Below are positions 1-9,799 of a stretch of DNA of 64,000 nt, in pieces. The translations under genes and the position numbers were made by a program. The notes beneath the pieces are model-generated. The model worked only from the letters and a program-made list of their open reading frames with translations. It did no database searches and was not told the DNA's origin. The DNA is from Nymphaea colorata. Taxonomy: Eukaryota > Streptophyta > Magnoliopsida > Nymphaeales > Nymphaeaceae. The stretch is taken from the NCBI RefSeq assembly GCF_008831285.2, contig NC_045141.1, positions 21,916,742 through 21,980,741 of the forward strand. The letters run 5' to 3'. Every line of letters begins with the position of its first letter. Position 1 is the first letter of the stretch.

Positions 1-504
1 AGGCCAGATTGTCATGAACCAACTTGGACCATGTCAAGCTCATAGTCGATGCTGAGTTTAGGTTCTAGCTAAAAGCAAAATATGTTGATGTAAACAAAAA
101 AAAATACAAGTCAAAATGGTAGAATAAAAAAATGCAAACATGTAAGAAAACACAAAAAACATGGATTTAAGGGTATAATAGTGAAATGTGACTCGTATTA
201 ATGTGAAAAATATAAAATGTCTTGAGGAAGTAAGGATTAAAAGAATAGCGAGAATGAGTGAATTGAGAAGCGAAAGATTGATTGATAGGAAATTAAAGTT
301 TTTTGTATGAAAAATATGAGTAATCTTTGCGTGATGGCGTTCTTGAAATTTCCTAGAGAATCCGTCTGATTCCAATCAGTGAAATGCGGCGGCAACGGAC
401 CGAGTTCGGCCTCCATGTTGTCGCCCGACGACTCAGGCTGACCGGACGTATTTCTTGCCAAAGCAAGTCCATCAGAATTCCGGTTCCCCGCCCCGTCTTC
501 TCCG
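1..504. other. AT-rich upstream region of the first RING-H2 gene
   Basis: No coding region could be supported here. The first 330 bases are AT-rich, and composition rises sharply in GC from about 380, where the presumed 5' leader of the RING-H2 gene starting at 505 begins. An overlapping open frame starting at 384 runs out of frame into that gene and looks like a by-product of its GC-rich codons. No convincing TATA box was identified. Confidence 0.5.
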
Positions 505-1317
505 ATGACGCCGGGGAGAGCGCACCACCACCTCCTCCTCCTTTCTTTCCTCGTCTTCGGTTCCTTCTCGGCTGTTTCCGGCGATACCAACTACATTCGT
601 CACCGTCACCTCTCGCCTGCGTCCGCCCCCTTGCCGTCCCTCTTGACTTCCACCTCCTCCTCCGACGCGCCGTCCCGCCTCTTCGTCACATTTGTCCTCG
701 TCGTCTTCTTCATGCTCGGTTTCATTTCCATCTACCTCTGCCGCCTCACCATCGACCTCGTCATCCTGTCGTCTCCGGGGCACCACGCCCAGGCGCACGG
801 CAACCCCAGCAGCGACTCGGACGAGCCCTACGACGTCGGCCTCCACCCTAAGCTCATCGCCTCGTTCCCCATCTTCCCTTACTCTGCGGTGAAGGAAATC
901 CGGCCAGACTCGCCAAACCTCGAGTGCGCGATATGCCTCTCCGAATTTGAAGGAGAAGACGTCTTCCGTCTGCTTCCAACCTGCGGTCACGGCTTCCATC
1001 CGGACTGCATCGACGGCTGGTTGGTCTCTCACTGCACCTGCCCTGTCTGCCGGTGCAACTTGAATTCCGACGTCGAGGTGCGGTCGACGATGCCGGTGTT
1101 TGCGGAGATACGGCACGGCGGGCGGCTGTCGTTCAAGGAGGAAGAAAGCAGGATGCTGATGCAGTTTCACTCTGCACGAAGCAGCGTCTTAGGTCCTGGT
1201 GCTGGTGGGCAGATGGCGGGGGGCAGTCGGCCGGAATCCTCTTCCTACCGACGATTTTCTGGCATGGTTGCGGGGAATTGTTTAGGCGATGAGGAAGCCG
1301 GCGTGCCTCATCGATAA
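505..1317 (+). CDS. ATL-type RING-H2 finger E3 ubiquitin ligase, single exon
   Basis: A 270-residue membrane-anchored RING-H2 protein that probably acts as an E3 ubiquitin ligase. It has a hydrophobic N-terminus (about 9-26) that reads as a signal peptide, then a strong transmembrane segment (about 58-80). A GLD-like motif follows at about 112-124 (GLHPKLIASFPIF), in which the third position is His rather than the usual Asp. The RING-H2 domain has zinc ligands C141, C144, C160, H162, H165, C168, C179 and C182, i.e. C-x2-C-x15-C-x-H-x2-H-x2-C-x10-C-x2-C. The order TM, GLD, RING is the hallmark of the ATL family, and most ATL genes lack introns, as here. The Ser/Gly-rich C-terminal tail is not conserved enough to interpret. 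The start at 505 is the first Met that gives a complete signal peptide. The substrate is unknown. Family assignment is firm; no specific ATL number is claimed. Confidence 0.93.
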   Translation: MTPGRAHHHLLLLSFLVFGSFSAVSGDTNYIRHRHLSPASAPLPSLLTSTSSSDAPSRLFVTFVLVVFFMLGFISIYLCRLTIDLVILSSPGHHAQAHGNPSSDSDEPYDVGLHPKLIASFPIFPYSAVKEIRPDSPNLECAICLSEFEGEDVFRLLPTCGHGFHPDCIDGWLVSHCTCPVCRCNLNSDVEVRSTMPVFAEIRHGGRLSFKEEESRMLMQFHSARSSVLGPGAGGQMAGGSRPESSSYRRFSGMVAGNCLGDEEAGVPHR

Positions 1318-1919
1318 TGGCGCCGGGGAAGGTGCTCCAACCTGTGAATATTTTTGCCCTTTCTGTTTTCACGAGAAATTGTATCTGAAAGAGTTCAGAT
1401 TTTGTTTATTGATATCGGACCGTTGATCCTCGACAACGGACGGCCGACAAAAAAAAAAAAAAAGAACTCCGATGACTCATATTTTTCAGGATAAACATAA
1501 AAGAGCGCTCTGAAGGATCATTTCTTGATCCGACGGTCCACTGTCACTGTAGTATTCACTATTAATTACATTATATTAGTTTATCGTTACACCCAGCATA
1601 AACAATCTTTTTTTAAAAAAGAAAGAGATTAGATATTTCTCCTGCTAAGTCAAAAGTGTTGTTGTTTTCTTAAACTCCATTTTTCTCTTCTATCATTTTC
1701 TCCACCTCCAAAGGTGAACGGGTTTGCAGATATTCCACAGATACAATATATCATGCGACTTAATGTCCCATCATTCATTGATGGCAATTACAGAGGCAGT
1801 ATATTGTGATTTATTACACATTAACATGATTCAGTTCAACAAATACCATTTTTGATACAACACAGTGCAACGACGGGAAGGAAACAGTAGATGCTACAAA
1901 TTAATAAGAAACCGAGCAA
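1318..1919. other. Intergenic region between convergent genes
   Basis: This stretch holds the 3' regions of the RING-H2 gene (+) and the phospholipase C gene (-), which converge. It contains an A-tract at about 1449-1463 and AT-rich sequence. No open frame or structured repeat could be supported. Confidence 0.5.
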
Positions 1920-4280
1920 CTAAGAATTGTTGCACACAAAACAAGCAAACACTTTGTTGATGAAGGTCTTGGATTTTGGCTTCTTGAGAACGTGGACGGT
2001 GACGATCTCCGATTCGTGCATCCCATTTTTCCGGCATTGATCATAGGCGTCCAGGAACACCTTCATGGCTCCTTGGACATACTCTACGGCCTGACCAACG
2101 GTCATGTCCTCCACCAACTTGTCCGGATAAGTGTCCTTCTTATGGTCGCCGTTCAGCTGGGCTGCCAGTTGCACCAACTCTTGCTGGAATTCGCTGAGCT
2201 TTGCATCTTCTTTCGCATCTTCCTTTCTCAGCTTTACCGGCACCGGAAGTGTTTCTGGACAGTGTGATCAAATTAAACATTTGCACCCCTCTTTATACAC
2301 TTTTTACTATAAAAATTGAAGAAAATTATGTGCCATAAGCTTATATTTGAAAAAAGCTTTAACATTATATGGTAATGATATTGATATGTCTACATATATA
2401 ATGTATGGCATATAATATCATGGTGACCTTATAATATGGAGGTTTCATGTAATTAGTGAAAGAGGAGGGACAAATTACCTGGGCAGTCATCCCTTGGAGT
2501 TGTTCTTGTGAGAACAAGGTGGTCGAAGGTTCCAGCCCAGGCGTCGCGCTTGGTCAAGAAGTCTTTGAGATTGAAAATCTTCTTGACTGTGGCAGGGATG
2601 GAGGAATGCTCGAACTCAGACGAAGGCTGTGGCCCCGTGGGTCCATGAACAACTGCCAGAACAAATTCCTTTTACTTTCCTCCTCATTAGAATATATAAA
2701 AGTGGATTCTCAAATCGGATCACTTTTCTCACCTTTTTGGTTAAAAATGCTTAAAACATGACAATCTTAGAAGCAAATAAACAAAAAAAGTTATTTTGTT
2801 AAGAAAAATGCACCCAATTAAGCATTGCACAGATGAAAGAAGAATCAGACTAATTAATGTTTGATATATATTGCTTATGAATAAGCATTAGAAGAAGGTA
2901 AAAGGACATATTAACAACAATATTGATTTCGAAATGCAAAAAACCACATGATTTTTACCATATAAAAAGTCTATATGACTAACAATTTCAAAGAATAGAA
3001 TGCACAAAAAATTGATGCGCTGCGCAGATAGTCCATGTGACATGAACAGAAACCAAATAACCAATCTATGTTCACTGATAAAGAAAGTCATGATAAAGAG
3101 CAAAAAAGTTTCACTATAATTGATGCCCTAGAAAACCAAAGACTCGTCATCCCAGCTTAACTTTGGATATGTTGGTTGCAACTACCTCCCCTTGCTCAAC
3201 AACTTCCTTTCCCTGAAATTCCTGCCAGAAGATGAATTTCAAAATCCAGAACTTACCAATTCCCTTCTCAATCCAAGGGGAGATCATGATGGTAGGGACG
3301 CGGACTCCGAGCCGGTCGAACCGGAAATTGTACGGCTCCTGCCCGACGATGTCGTCCGGGCTCGGCACGCCCCGGACCGGCGTGGGCACATGATCGTAGA
3401 AGCCACCATGCTCATCATAGGTGATGATGAAGAGGATTTCGTTCCATTGAGGGCTGGATCTCAATGCCTCGTACACTTCCTTCACAAATTTCTGCCCTTC
3501 CGCAACATCATGAGAGGGATGATCATCGTTTCCAGGCAGCAATTTGAGATCAAAGTACCTCTGCTCAACCACCACATAGTTTGGGAGCTTCCCCTCTTTG
3601 CAGTGCCTCTTGAAAGTTAGGTCGAACTGGTGAAACTTGGGTACGTACTTCAATTTCCTGAGGTTTCTATAGAAGAGGGTTGAGGGTGGGTACTGGTAGT
3701 AGATCCCGAAGTCGAATCCCGCCTCGTCCAACGACTCGAAGATTGTTCGCTGCGGGAGGCCCTCGACCAACTTCTTCGTCTCGTTGCTCATCATGCCATG
3801 CGACGTCCCCGAGTGCACGTACAACCGGTTCGGCTGCGTCGATGCCGGGACGGACGCGAACCACCGGTCGCAGACGGCAAACTCCGAGACGAGGGCCTTG
3901 TAGACCGGTACTGCATTGGGAAGAAACCCATTCATCACGGTCTCGGACATGCCCTTCTGCATCGACTCGGCCTGCTGGGCGAAGCCGTTCATCGGCGGCG
4001 GATCGGCTGAGAAATCGGTGTTGTTGCCGAAGACTTGCTCCCGGATGGCCTGGAAGGAGTGGCCGGGGTCGGGGTCGACGTACTCGGACTGGTCCCCGAA
4101 GTAGACCTTGGCCGAGTCGGGCTGGGTGGTGGAAAGTGGGTTCCATTCCTGGCCAGTGACCCCATTGATCTCTGGATTCAAGGACTTCATCCATCCAAGC
4201 ATGTGATCAAAGGATCGGTTTTCCTGGACCAGGACGACGACGGTCTTTATTGGACATGGCGGACTAATTTCAGTAGACAT
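1920..4280 (-). CDS. Non-specific phospholipase C (NPC), cytosolic NPC3/4/5-like type, three exons
   Basis: Exons on the minus strand are 4280-3257, 2652-2479 and 2254-1920, each intron being GT-AG and phase 1, giving about 510 residues, close to the family's usual 510-540. NPCs hydrolyse phospholipids such as phosphatidylcholine to diacylglycerol and act in phosphate-starvation lipid remodelling and signalling. Family motifs are present in order: ENRSFDH (20-26), DPGHSF (71-76), TQPNR (148-152), DEHGGFYDH (289-297) and RVPxxxxSPW (328-336). Exon 2 supplies the conserved VVHGPxGP and [17 protein letters not shown] segments, which confirms the splice joins. No signal peptide is visible, unlike NPC1/2/6-like members. 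Met at 4280 was chosen because an in-frame upstream Met at 4385 adds 35 residues of low-complexity leader reading through a (GA)n tract. The C-terminus carries two cysteines (C504, C507) in a short basic-hydrophobic tail. Confidence 0.93.
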
Positions 4281-4299
4281 TCTCTCTCTCTCTCTCTCT
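4281..4299. repeat. (TC)n microsatellite directly upstream of the phospholipase C start codon
   Basis: On the coding (minus) strand this is a (GA)n tract ending immediately before the ATG at 4280. It therefore lies in the 5' leader. Tracts of this kind are common in plant leaders and are length-variable. Confidence 0.85.
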
Positions 4300-4466
4300 A
4301 GATCTCTGTGGCTCTGTAAGCTGCAAGACAATGAAGAAGATGAGTGGGATTTAAGGTTGGTGTCTTGGCAGAGAAGCACACGCATTGGAGAAGCTAAGTT
4401 GGGAGCATATTCCTGGATAAACTCTAACCTAACTGGCTTGAGGAATTTGGCTAAGTAGAGAAAGCA

Positions 4467-4474
4467 ATATTATA
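4467..4474 (-). promoter_or_regulatory. Candidate TATA box of the phospholipase C gene
   Basis: On the minus strand the sequence TATAATAT lies about 190 bases upstream of the chosen ATG. The spacing would fit a leader of about 150 bases. The region is AT-rich, so a chance match is possible. Confidence 0.3.
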
Positions 4475-4499
4475 AAAGGAATATGGAACGTACAGTTAA

Positions 4500-5140
4500 T
4501 TAGCCAAATTTTATGCGATGAGAAATGACTTGTAGATCTGAGCTTCACCTAACTCAAATAAGCTGCAACATCTAAAAGAACAGCTAATCTGCACATGCAC
4601 ACACAGTTCATAGTATAGATTTATCTTTTAAATATCCAATGTTTTAGTTATTTCTTTCAATTGTTGCGTTTCAATGGACGCCATTTTGGCACTTTGTTAA
4701 TGGAAGTAAATGTTTTACTTAGTTGGAACAGCGAGAGCGAACGCGAACTTTGACATGTGCCCGCTTGAAAATTAAACCAATATAAAATGACAAAATTAGG
4801 TTTCTAATTAGGTCAATTCTGCCAAAAAATATATATATATCTCAACTAAGCTACTGAGAAATATTGATTAAATAACTTGAGAAGGAACTCAACGACTACC
4901 AACTGAATAATGCATCGGGAATTACAAGAAGGTTGGACCCCATATTAATATCGTCATCTGGGTACTATATTGTCGATCTGTCATAAACCACCCCACAAGG
5001 TAGAGGCGTGCCTTCAACGCATTATGTCAGGATGCTCTTCATCTTATCAAAATCGTGCATGTAGAGAGTTTCGGTGATTACGAAAGGCCCCGAAGGACTT
5101 CCCCTGTTTGCTGGATTTCATTAGGGTTCGGAATATAGAA
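4500..5140. other. AT-rich intergenic sequence, nothing recognised
   Basis: This is the region upstream of the phospholipase C gene. It contains a short (AT)n run at about 4829-4840. No open frame, inverted repeat or RNA gene could be supported. Confidence 0.5.
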
Positions 5141-5148
5141 ATCAAAAT

Positions 5149-5343
5149 CAAGGGCCGAGCTAAAAATTTTTCATACGAAGTCTAATTATAATTTTAAAAT
5201 TTTGACGAAATATAATTTTCAAAATTTTTATATAGAATAAATGATTTTTTTTTAAATTATATGTCTTTTCTTTTATAATATGAAGGGGGGGGGGGGGGGG
5301 CAAGGTCCCTACGGCTCCGCCTCCCCCCTTCGCGCCGCCCCTG
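5149..5343. mobile_element. hAT-like MITE with 8-bp target-site duplication
   Basis: The element begins CAAGGGCCGAGC and ends with the near inverse (GCGCCGCCCCTG). Its termini are CA(A/G)GGG-type, as in the hAT superfamily. The flanks are atcaaaat (5141-5148) and atgaaaat (5344-5351), an 8-bp duplication with one mismatch, which is the hAT target-duplication size. The interior is AT-rich with a run of 16 G at 5285-5300 next to a GC-rich right end. It is 195 bp with no coding capacity. Confidence 0.65.
5285..5300. repeat. Poly-G tract, 16 G
   Basis: This is an uninterrupted run of G inside the hAT-like element. Such runs can form quadruplex structures and are prone to length error in sequencing. 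Confidence 0.95.
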
Positions 5344-5535
5344 ATGAAAATAGTTGAACCCATAGATGGTAGTGATCCAATGGAATTTATGGGGATGATG
5401 GAGCGTTCGCTTTCAAGCAGGTAGTAAGATGGAATACTTTGCTGCTCACCTTCGGTGTATATTTACTAGTAACCTACTTTTATTATGATTTTGACTTAGT
5501 TTAAGTAACTTAATTGTATATTTAGTTATTTCTTG

Positions 5536-5538
<3 letters not shown>

Positions 5539-5562
<24 letters not shown>
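5539..5562. repeat. (AT)n microsatellite
   Basis: An AT dinucleotide run of about 12 units in AT-rich intergenic DNA. Confidence 0.9.
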
Positions 5563-5566
<4 letters not shown>

Positions 5567-6552
5567 AAGTTTGTATATTTTAGTTTTTTAACGTTTTTTA
5601 TAATTTCAAAAGTTTTTCTTTTTTACTTTAATGGAGGCATTTTAGTTATTACGCACCTCTCTGCATCATCAGCAGGTTTGAAAAGAAAGGGCTGATGCCG
5701 ATATTTTGCCGTTAATTGGCATATCAAAAAGGAATAATCCCAGTCTTCAAAATGCTTGAGAAATTTGTCATTCTATAAGGAATCAGTTTGATCGTTGATG
5801 TTTTCGGATGAATGTGGATCGATGGTGAAAGATGATTCCTTATGAGTCTTGTACTTATGGAAACATAGCAACCAATCTCTCCCTCCCTCAATATATAAAG
5901 CAACTGAAACTCACTTTTACCATTTTTAATAACTCTCACTTGTAAATACTTTTTTTTTTTTTTCTTTAAATGTGAAGGGAGAGAATGAAATGATCACTAA
6001 ATGAGCTTGCTATAAATATAAAAATATTGGCTGTCAAAGCGTGAAGGAAAGCATTAACAATGACGTAAAGCAACTAAAATACGTTGAGTGTGGTAGGGAT
6101 AACGAAAGAAGTGGGACGCAGAGTATATATTCACGTTTTTTTAAATCTTTAAAATGGACGCTTTTGTTTTCGCGATAAGATGCAAACTCCCCATGTCCAT
6201 GTCAAACTTTTTTATTCTCATATTGTTGCACTTCTCTCTCTCTCATTTCAAATATGGACATTGGATATCTTTTCCATGCGTCATGGAATCACCGTTCTCT
6301 CTTCATGTCGGAGCAATCTTTTGCACGTGACCTCCTCTTTGGTTTATGAGAGATCCACAAATCTAAGAGATGGCATTTTCTTTGGAGTATTTGGCTATGT
6401 TGTTTTTGGTGGCGGAAGTCACTACTATCGTTAAGACGTTGCCCGGATTTTATCTCTAACTTTACTCATCATTTTTTGTTATAATTTGTTTGTTGTATGT
6501 TTTATATCCATTGCTCTTCGATGTGTTTCGTTAGAATGAAGTCAGTTTCATC
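5563..6552. other. Intergenic sequence, nothing recognised
   Basis: AT-rich DNA. Short open frames here (for example 6180-6434) lack family features, codon bias and splice context, and were not accepted as genes. Confidence 0.5.
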
Positions 6553-6588
<36 letters not shown>

Positions 6589-6590
6589 TC
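6553..6590. repeat. (TTTC)n microsatellite
   Basis: About nine tetranucleotide units of TTTC in intergenic DNA. Confidence 0.92.
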
Positions 6591-6686
6591 CTAGCTTTTT
6601 TAGCTGGTCACATTATCATTTATTTTAACAATGATAAACAAATGGTGACTTCTTATTTCTTAGAAACCAGACTTAAGCAAGATGTT

Positions 6687-6760
6687 GGGATGTAGCGCAG
6701 TTGGTTGGGCAAGTAAAAGCGTGATTGGCAGACGACAGTTCGACTTTCATGGACGCTACT
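6687..6760 (+). mobile_element. tRNA-like region, candidate head of a tRNA-derived SINE
   Basis: A box-A-like RNA polymerase III promoter, TAGCGCAGTTGG (6693-6704), is followed about 32 bases later by a box-B-like sequence, AGTTCGACTTTC (6737-6748). The layout matches a tRNA gene promoter. No clean cloverleaf or acceptor stem closes, so an intact tRNA is unlikely. A tRNA-derived SINE head or a tRNA relic is the best reading. The downstream body (about 6760-6900) and the tail are not delimited. Confidence 0.45.
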
Positions 6761-7475
6761 CTTCTAAAGTGCAAATAGTGGATACGCTACTTGCACTCTA
6801 ATTGACAAGTTTCTCGCTTTTTACGCAAGTCGGGAACCACCCTTGAACTCCAGGGATGGGAGCAAATGGGGTTTGTTTGGACCTCCTTTTGAATCACCAT
6901 ACCTAAGCAAGAGAATGATCAAATCTGTCATGATTCAGATCTCTCCATTGTCACTTTTTCACAAGCCAAAGCCATCAAGATTGTGTTTGATTGTTTTGGA
7001 TCTTAAGCAGATTTTAGAACCTTGGATTTGAGATCGGAGGTTTTAAAAGCTTATGTTTAGTGTACTCCCTCAGTCTCTCACTCTCCTCCCCTCTGTACGT
7101 AGATTTGGAATCCACATTTAAAGTCATAAACCGCCCCTTCCGATTTGAGATCCATTGATTTGAGATCCATTCGTATTTATTCAGCAAATCCAACCTCGAA
7201 TTTGAGATCCGAAGCAGATCTGAGGTTATCAAACGCAACCTAAGTACATCAACTACTAAGATTAAGATTAAGAAGTCATTTATATTATACTCTAGTGCGG
7301 GGTGGTGCTCGGCCTTGAAGGGTGGGGGACATTTTTCTTGGCTTTTTTTTATTTTTGTTGAGGGTATTTTCAAAAGTAAATATTTCAAGTTTCCACTTCT
7401 GTCCTATTTTTGGGCAGTTACGTCATTTGTCCTCCGAGCATTGGCATTTGATGTGCAGTGCCGACACATTGGATC

Positions 7476-7781
7476 TAGGGATGTACAACGAGCTCGAGCT
7501 CGACTCGTTTAAGCTCATGTTCCTTAGTATATATTTTTTGCTTAAAATCTTCATGTTTTTATTTAAGCCATTTTAAGTTTTTGAGATTACAAAAATAAGT
7601 ATTAGTGTTAAACAAACTTAATTGGGTCAAGTTCATTCAACTCAAACTCGATTCGTTTACAAACTCGAATCATCAGTTAAGCTTGAATTCTACTCATTTA
7701 ACTTATGAGCCAAGCTGAGTCGAGCTTAACCAAGCGAGTTTGAGTTGAGCTCGAGTTGGCTCGACTCGTTGTACATTCCTA
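7476..7781. mobile_element. Inverted-repeat MITE, hAT-like ends (TAGGGATGTAC)
   Basis: The left end TAGGGATGTACAACGAG and the reverse complement of the right end, TAGGAATGTACAACGAG, match at 16 of 17 bases. Both are followed by subterminal GAGCTCGAG/GACTCG-rich sequence. The element is about 306 bp with an AT-rich core and no coding capacity. The flanking octamers (attggatc, agcaaatc) agree at only four positions, so the superfamily call is tentative. Confidence 0.6.
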
Positions 7782-8067
7782 AGCAAATCGGTAAGAAGTC
7801 TTACCACTGCTTCTCATAGTAGGGCGAAGTCAGGTTAATTGAACAGATCAGAACCATTTTCAAGGTTTCAAATGGTGTTAGATAGAGTGGAGTTATAATA
7901 TAGAAATCGTGTACAACGCATGATACCAGTTAATTTACTTGTATCCTCAAGTCTTTCCTTCGACCAACTGAGGTTCTTTTCCATATTTATCTGCCTTTAT
8001 TTTATGAGTTGTTCATTGTTAAAGATTGCCTAGTCGAACTATTTTTTTTAATAAAATGGCTCAAAGA

Positions 8068-8280
8068 GAATTGAAATCAGCCGGCGAACATTCATAGCTA
8101 GATGATTTTTTTAAAAAAATATTTTGTAACACTAAAAACTGCCAGTAAATGGTACATGTGTCAATGAGAGTTGATTGGCTATGGTTTTTAATTATAGAAT
8201 GTACCATTTGCAATGTTTTTTAGCATTGCAAAATATAAAATATCATCCAGCCATAGACGTTGGCCGACTAATTTCATTTC
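8068..8280. mobile_element. Long-armed foldback element (MITE-like)
   Basis: The left arm (about 8068-8158) and right arm (about 8199-8280) are imperfect inverted copies. GAATTGAAATCAGCCGGCG pairs with a GAAATGAAATTAGTCGGCC copy, GATGATTTTT with GATGATATTT, and AAATGGTACAT is shared at the inner ends. The loop is about 40 bases. The element could fold into a long hairpin. It has no coding capacity, and no clear target duplication was found. Confidence 0.6.
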
Positions 8281-9799
8281 CTCAAATGACTCATGACTCA
8301 TGTTTCATTTAAAGGAGAAGATATTTCCCAAGTATTGCTCACACAAAAAAGTTAGAGCTTTCTCTCTCTCCTTCTTCTCTCTCTCCTTTTTGCCTCTAAA
8401 TTTTGTTATATATTTTTATTTAATCGATTCTCTCTCTCTCTCTCTCTAGATTACTCATTCAAGACCATATCATGAAAATAACATTAATTATTTAATTCTT
8501 GTCTTCTTGGACTTGAAGGTCTGGAGTTGATCAACCTCCCGGTCGGGCATATGATTGTCCCTTTTCTTAATTTTACGAATTTGGTGTGACAAAAGATCCA
8601 CACTAAGATCTGGCTCATAAAATTCAAAATTTTAAGACCCAAACCAGATTTCCATTTTGCTTTTTAATACTTATAACAAACCAGAGAAAGGTATGATCTT
8701 AAGTCCACATATCCTTAAAGATCAAACGATATGGGAACTCAAAAAATGTTCAATACAGCACTCACAAGCCAGTTATCTATATCATATGGTAAAACAATTC
8801 CACCAACAGTAAATATATAACTCTCAAGGCAGGATCACCAGCGCCATTGAGGATCACCCTCATGCATGTTATTTTCTTTTTTTAGAAGGGAAAAAGGAAA
8901 AGCTCCTTCAGGATTCTACCAATAAAGTTTTTTCCTTTTCTCTAAAGTAGAATAAACGCATGAAATACTGAAAGAAGACAAATCAGGTTTGATCAGTTCA
9001 TGCTTGCTAGAATACATTTTCTTTTTTCGATACTACATTTTTCTTTCCTTTTAAACTGCAATTTTGGGTTCTGCATCTTCGTATTCCGTCCAAGTTGCGG
9101 GGCCAAAAAAATGCCTTCTCAGATAGTTCCACCCGAGTTACGCCAGTTTGTGCCCCCTGGTGCAGGAAGAAGAAGCAGGAAGATCTGGAGCCGATTGAAT
9201 CCTCAAGATACAGATCAAAGAACTGGTATGTGGAAAGGTGGGGAAGGATCACAAAACTGGCTTCGACTCAGACATGACTTGTCTGATTGCATCAGCCTAT
9301 CCTTGGGAGATGCAAAGAAAAATACCTTCTCTTGATTTTTTTTTTAGAGAGAGAAAGAGATGGGTCTCTGTTGTTTCTCTTTCACACGGCTGTAGTCGTC
9401 TACTGTAGATCAAATCTTTTAAAGCTGCACCCTTTCGAGCGCCGATGGCTTTGACTGTTGACTGGATCCATCCACTCCCTCCTCGGTTGAGTGTAGATAT
9501 GAGGAATCTTCGCTTGGTTGAACTTCCAACATCTCAGGGCCTCTCTCAAAGAGAGGAAGGCTGACAAAGAAGGGGAAGAAGCTATTGTCCATAGCGAGAT
9601 TCCCTCATTTTGCACTCTCTTTCTCTGGGCATCATTCTGCCGTTGAAAACTCAAATTGGTAGTGCATTGTTTCGATGAAGAGTGACTCTGTAATGAGTTT
9701 CAGTATCGCCTACTTGAGAAGCTTGGTGTTCGAGCAGAAGCTGCACGCTTTTTTCCTTTATTTTCTTTCTAAGTTTGTGCATTGTATAATTGTACGCTA
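8281..9799. other. Intergenic sequence with one GC-richer block, no gene accepted
   Basis: The block at about 9090-9760 is richer in GC than its surroundings and carries an open frame of 111 codons at 9000-9335 (+). The predicted protein has no recognisable domain, begins with a hydrophobic AT-rich stretch and matches no family I know. It could be a non-coding transcript or an eroded gene. (TC)n tracts lie at about 8359-8391 and 8429-8448. Confidence 0.35.

Noticed and set aside
384-851. A 155-codon open frame overlapping the start of the RING-H2 gene.
   Set aside because: It lies in another frame over a GC-rich coding region, its protein is Pro/Arg low complexity, and the RING frame is clearly the real one.
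472-1170. A 232-codon antisense open frame opposite the RING-H2 gene.
   Set aside because: Highly charged low-complexity translation produced by the GC-rich sense codons; no domain.
3667-4194. Antisense and out-of-frame open frames across phospholipase C exon 1.
   Set aside because: Shadows of the GC-rich exon; the NPC frame has every family motif.
9000-9335. Possible 111-residue gene.
   Set aside because: No domain, hydrophobic AT-rich N-terminus, no splice partner; coding status unsupported.
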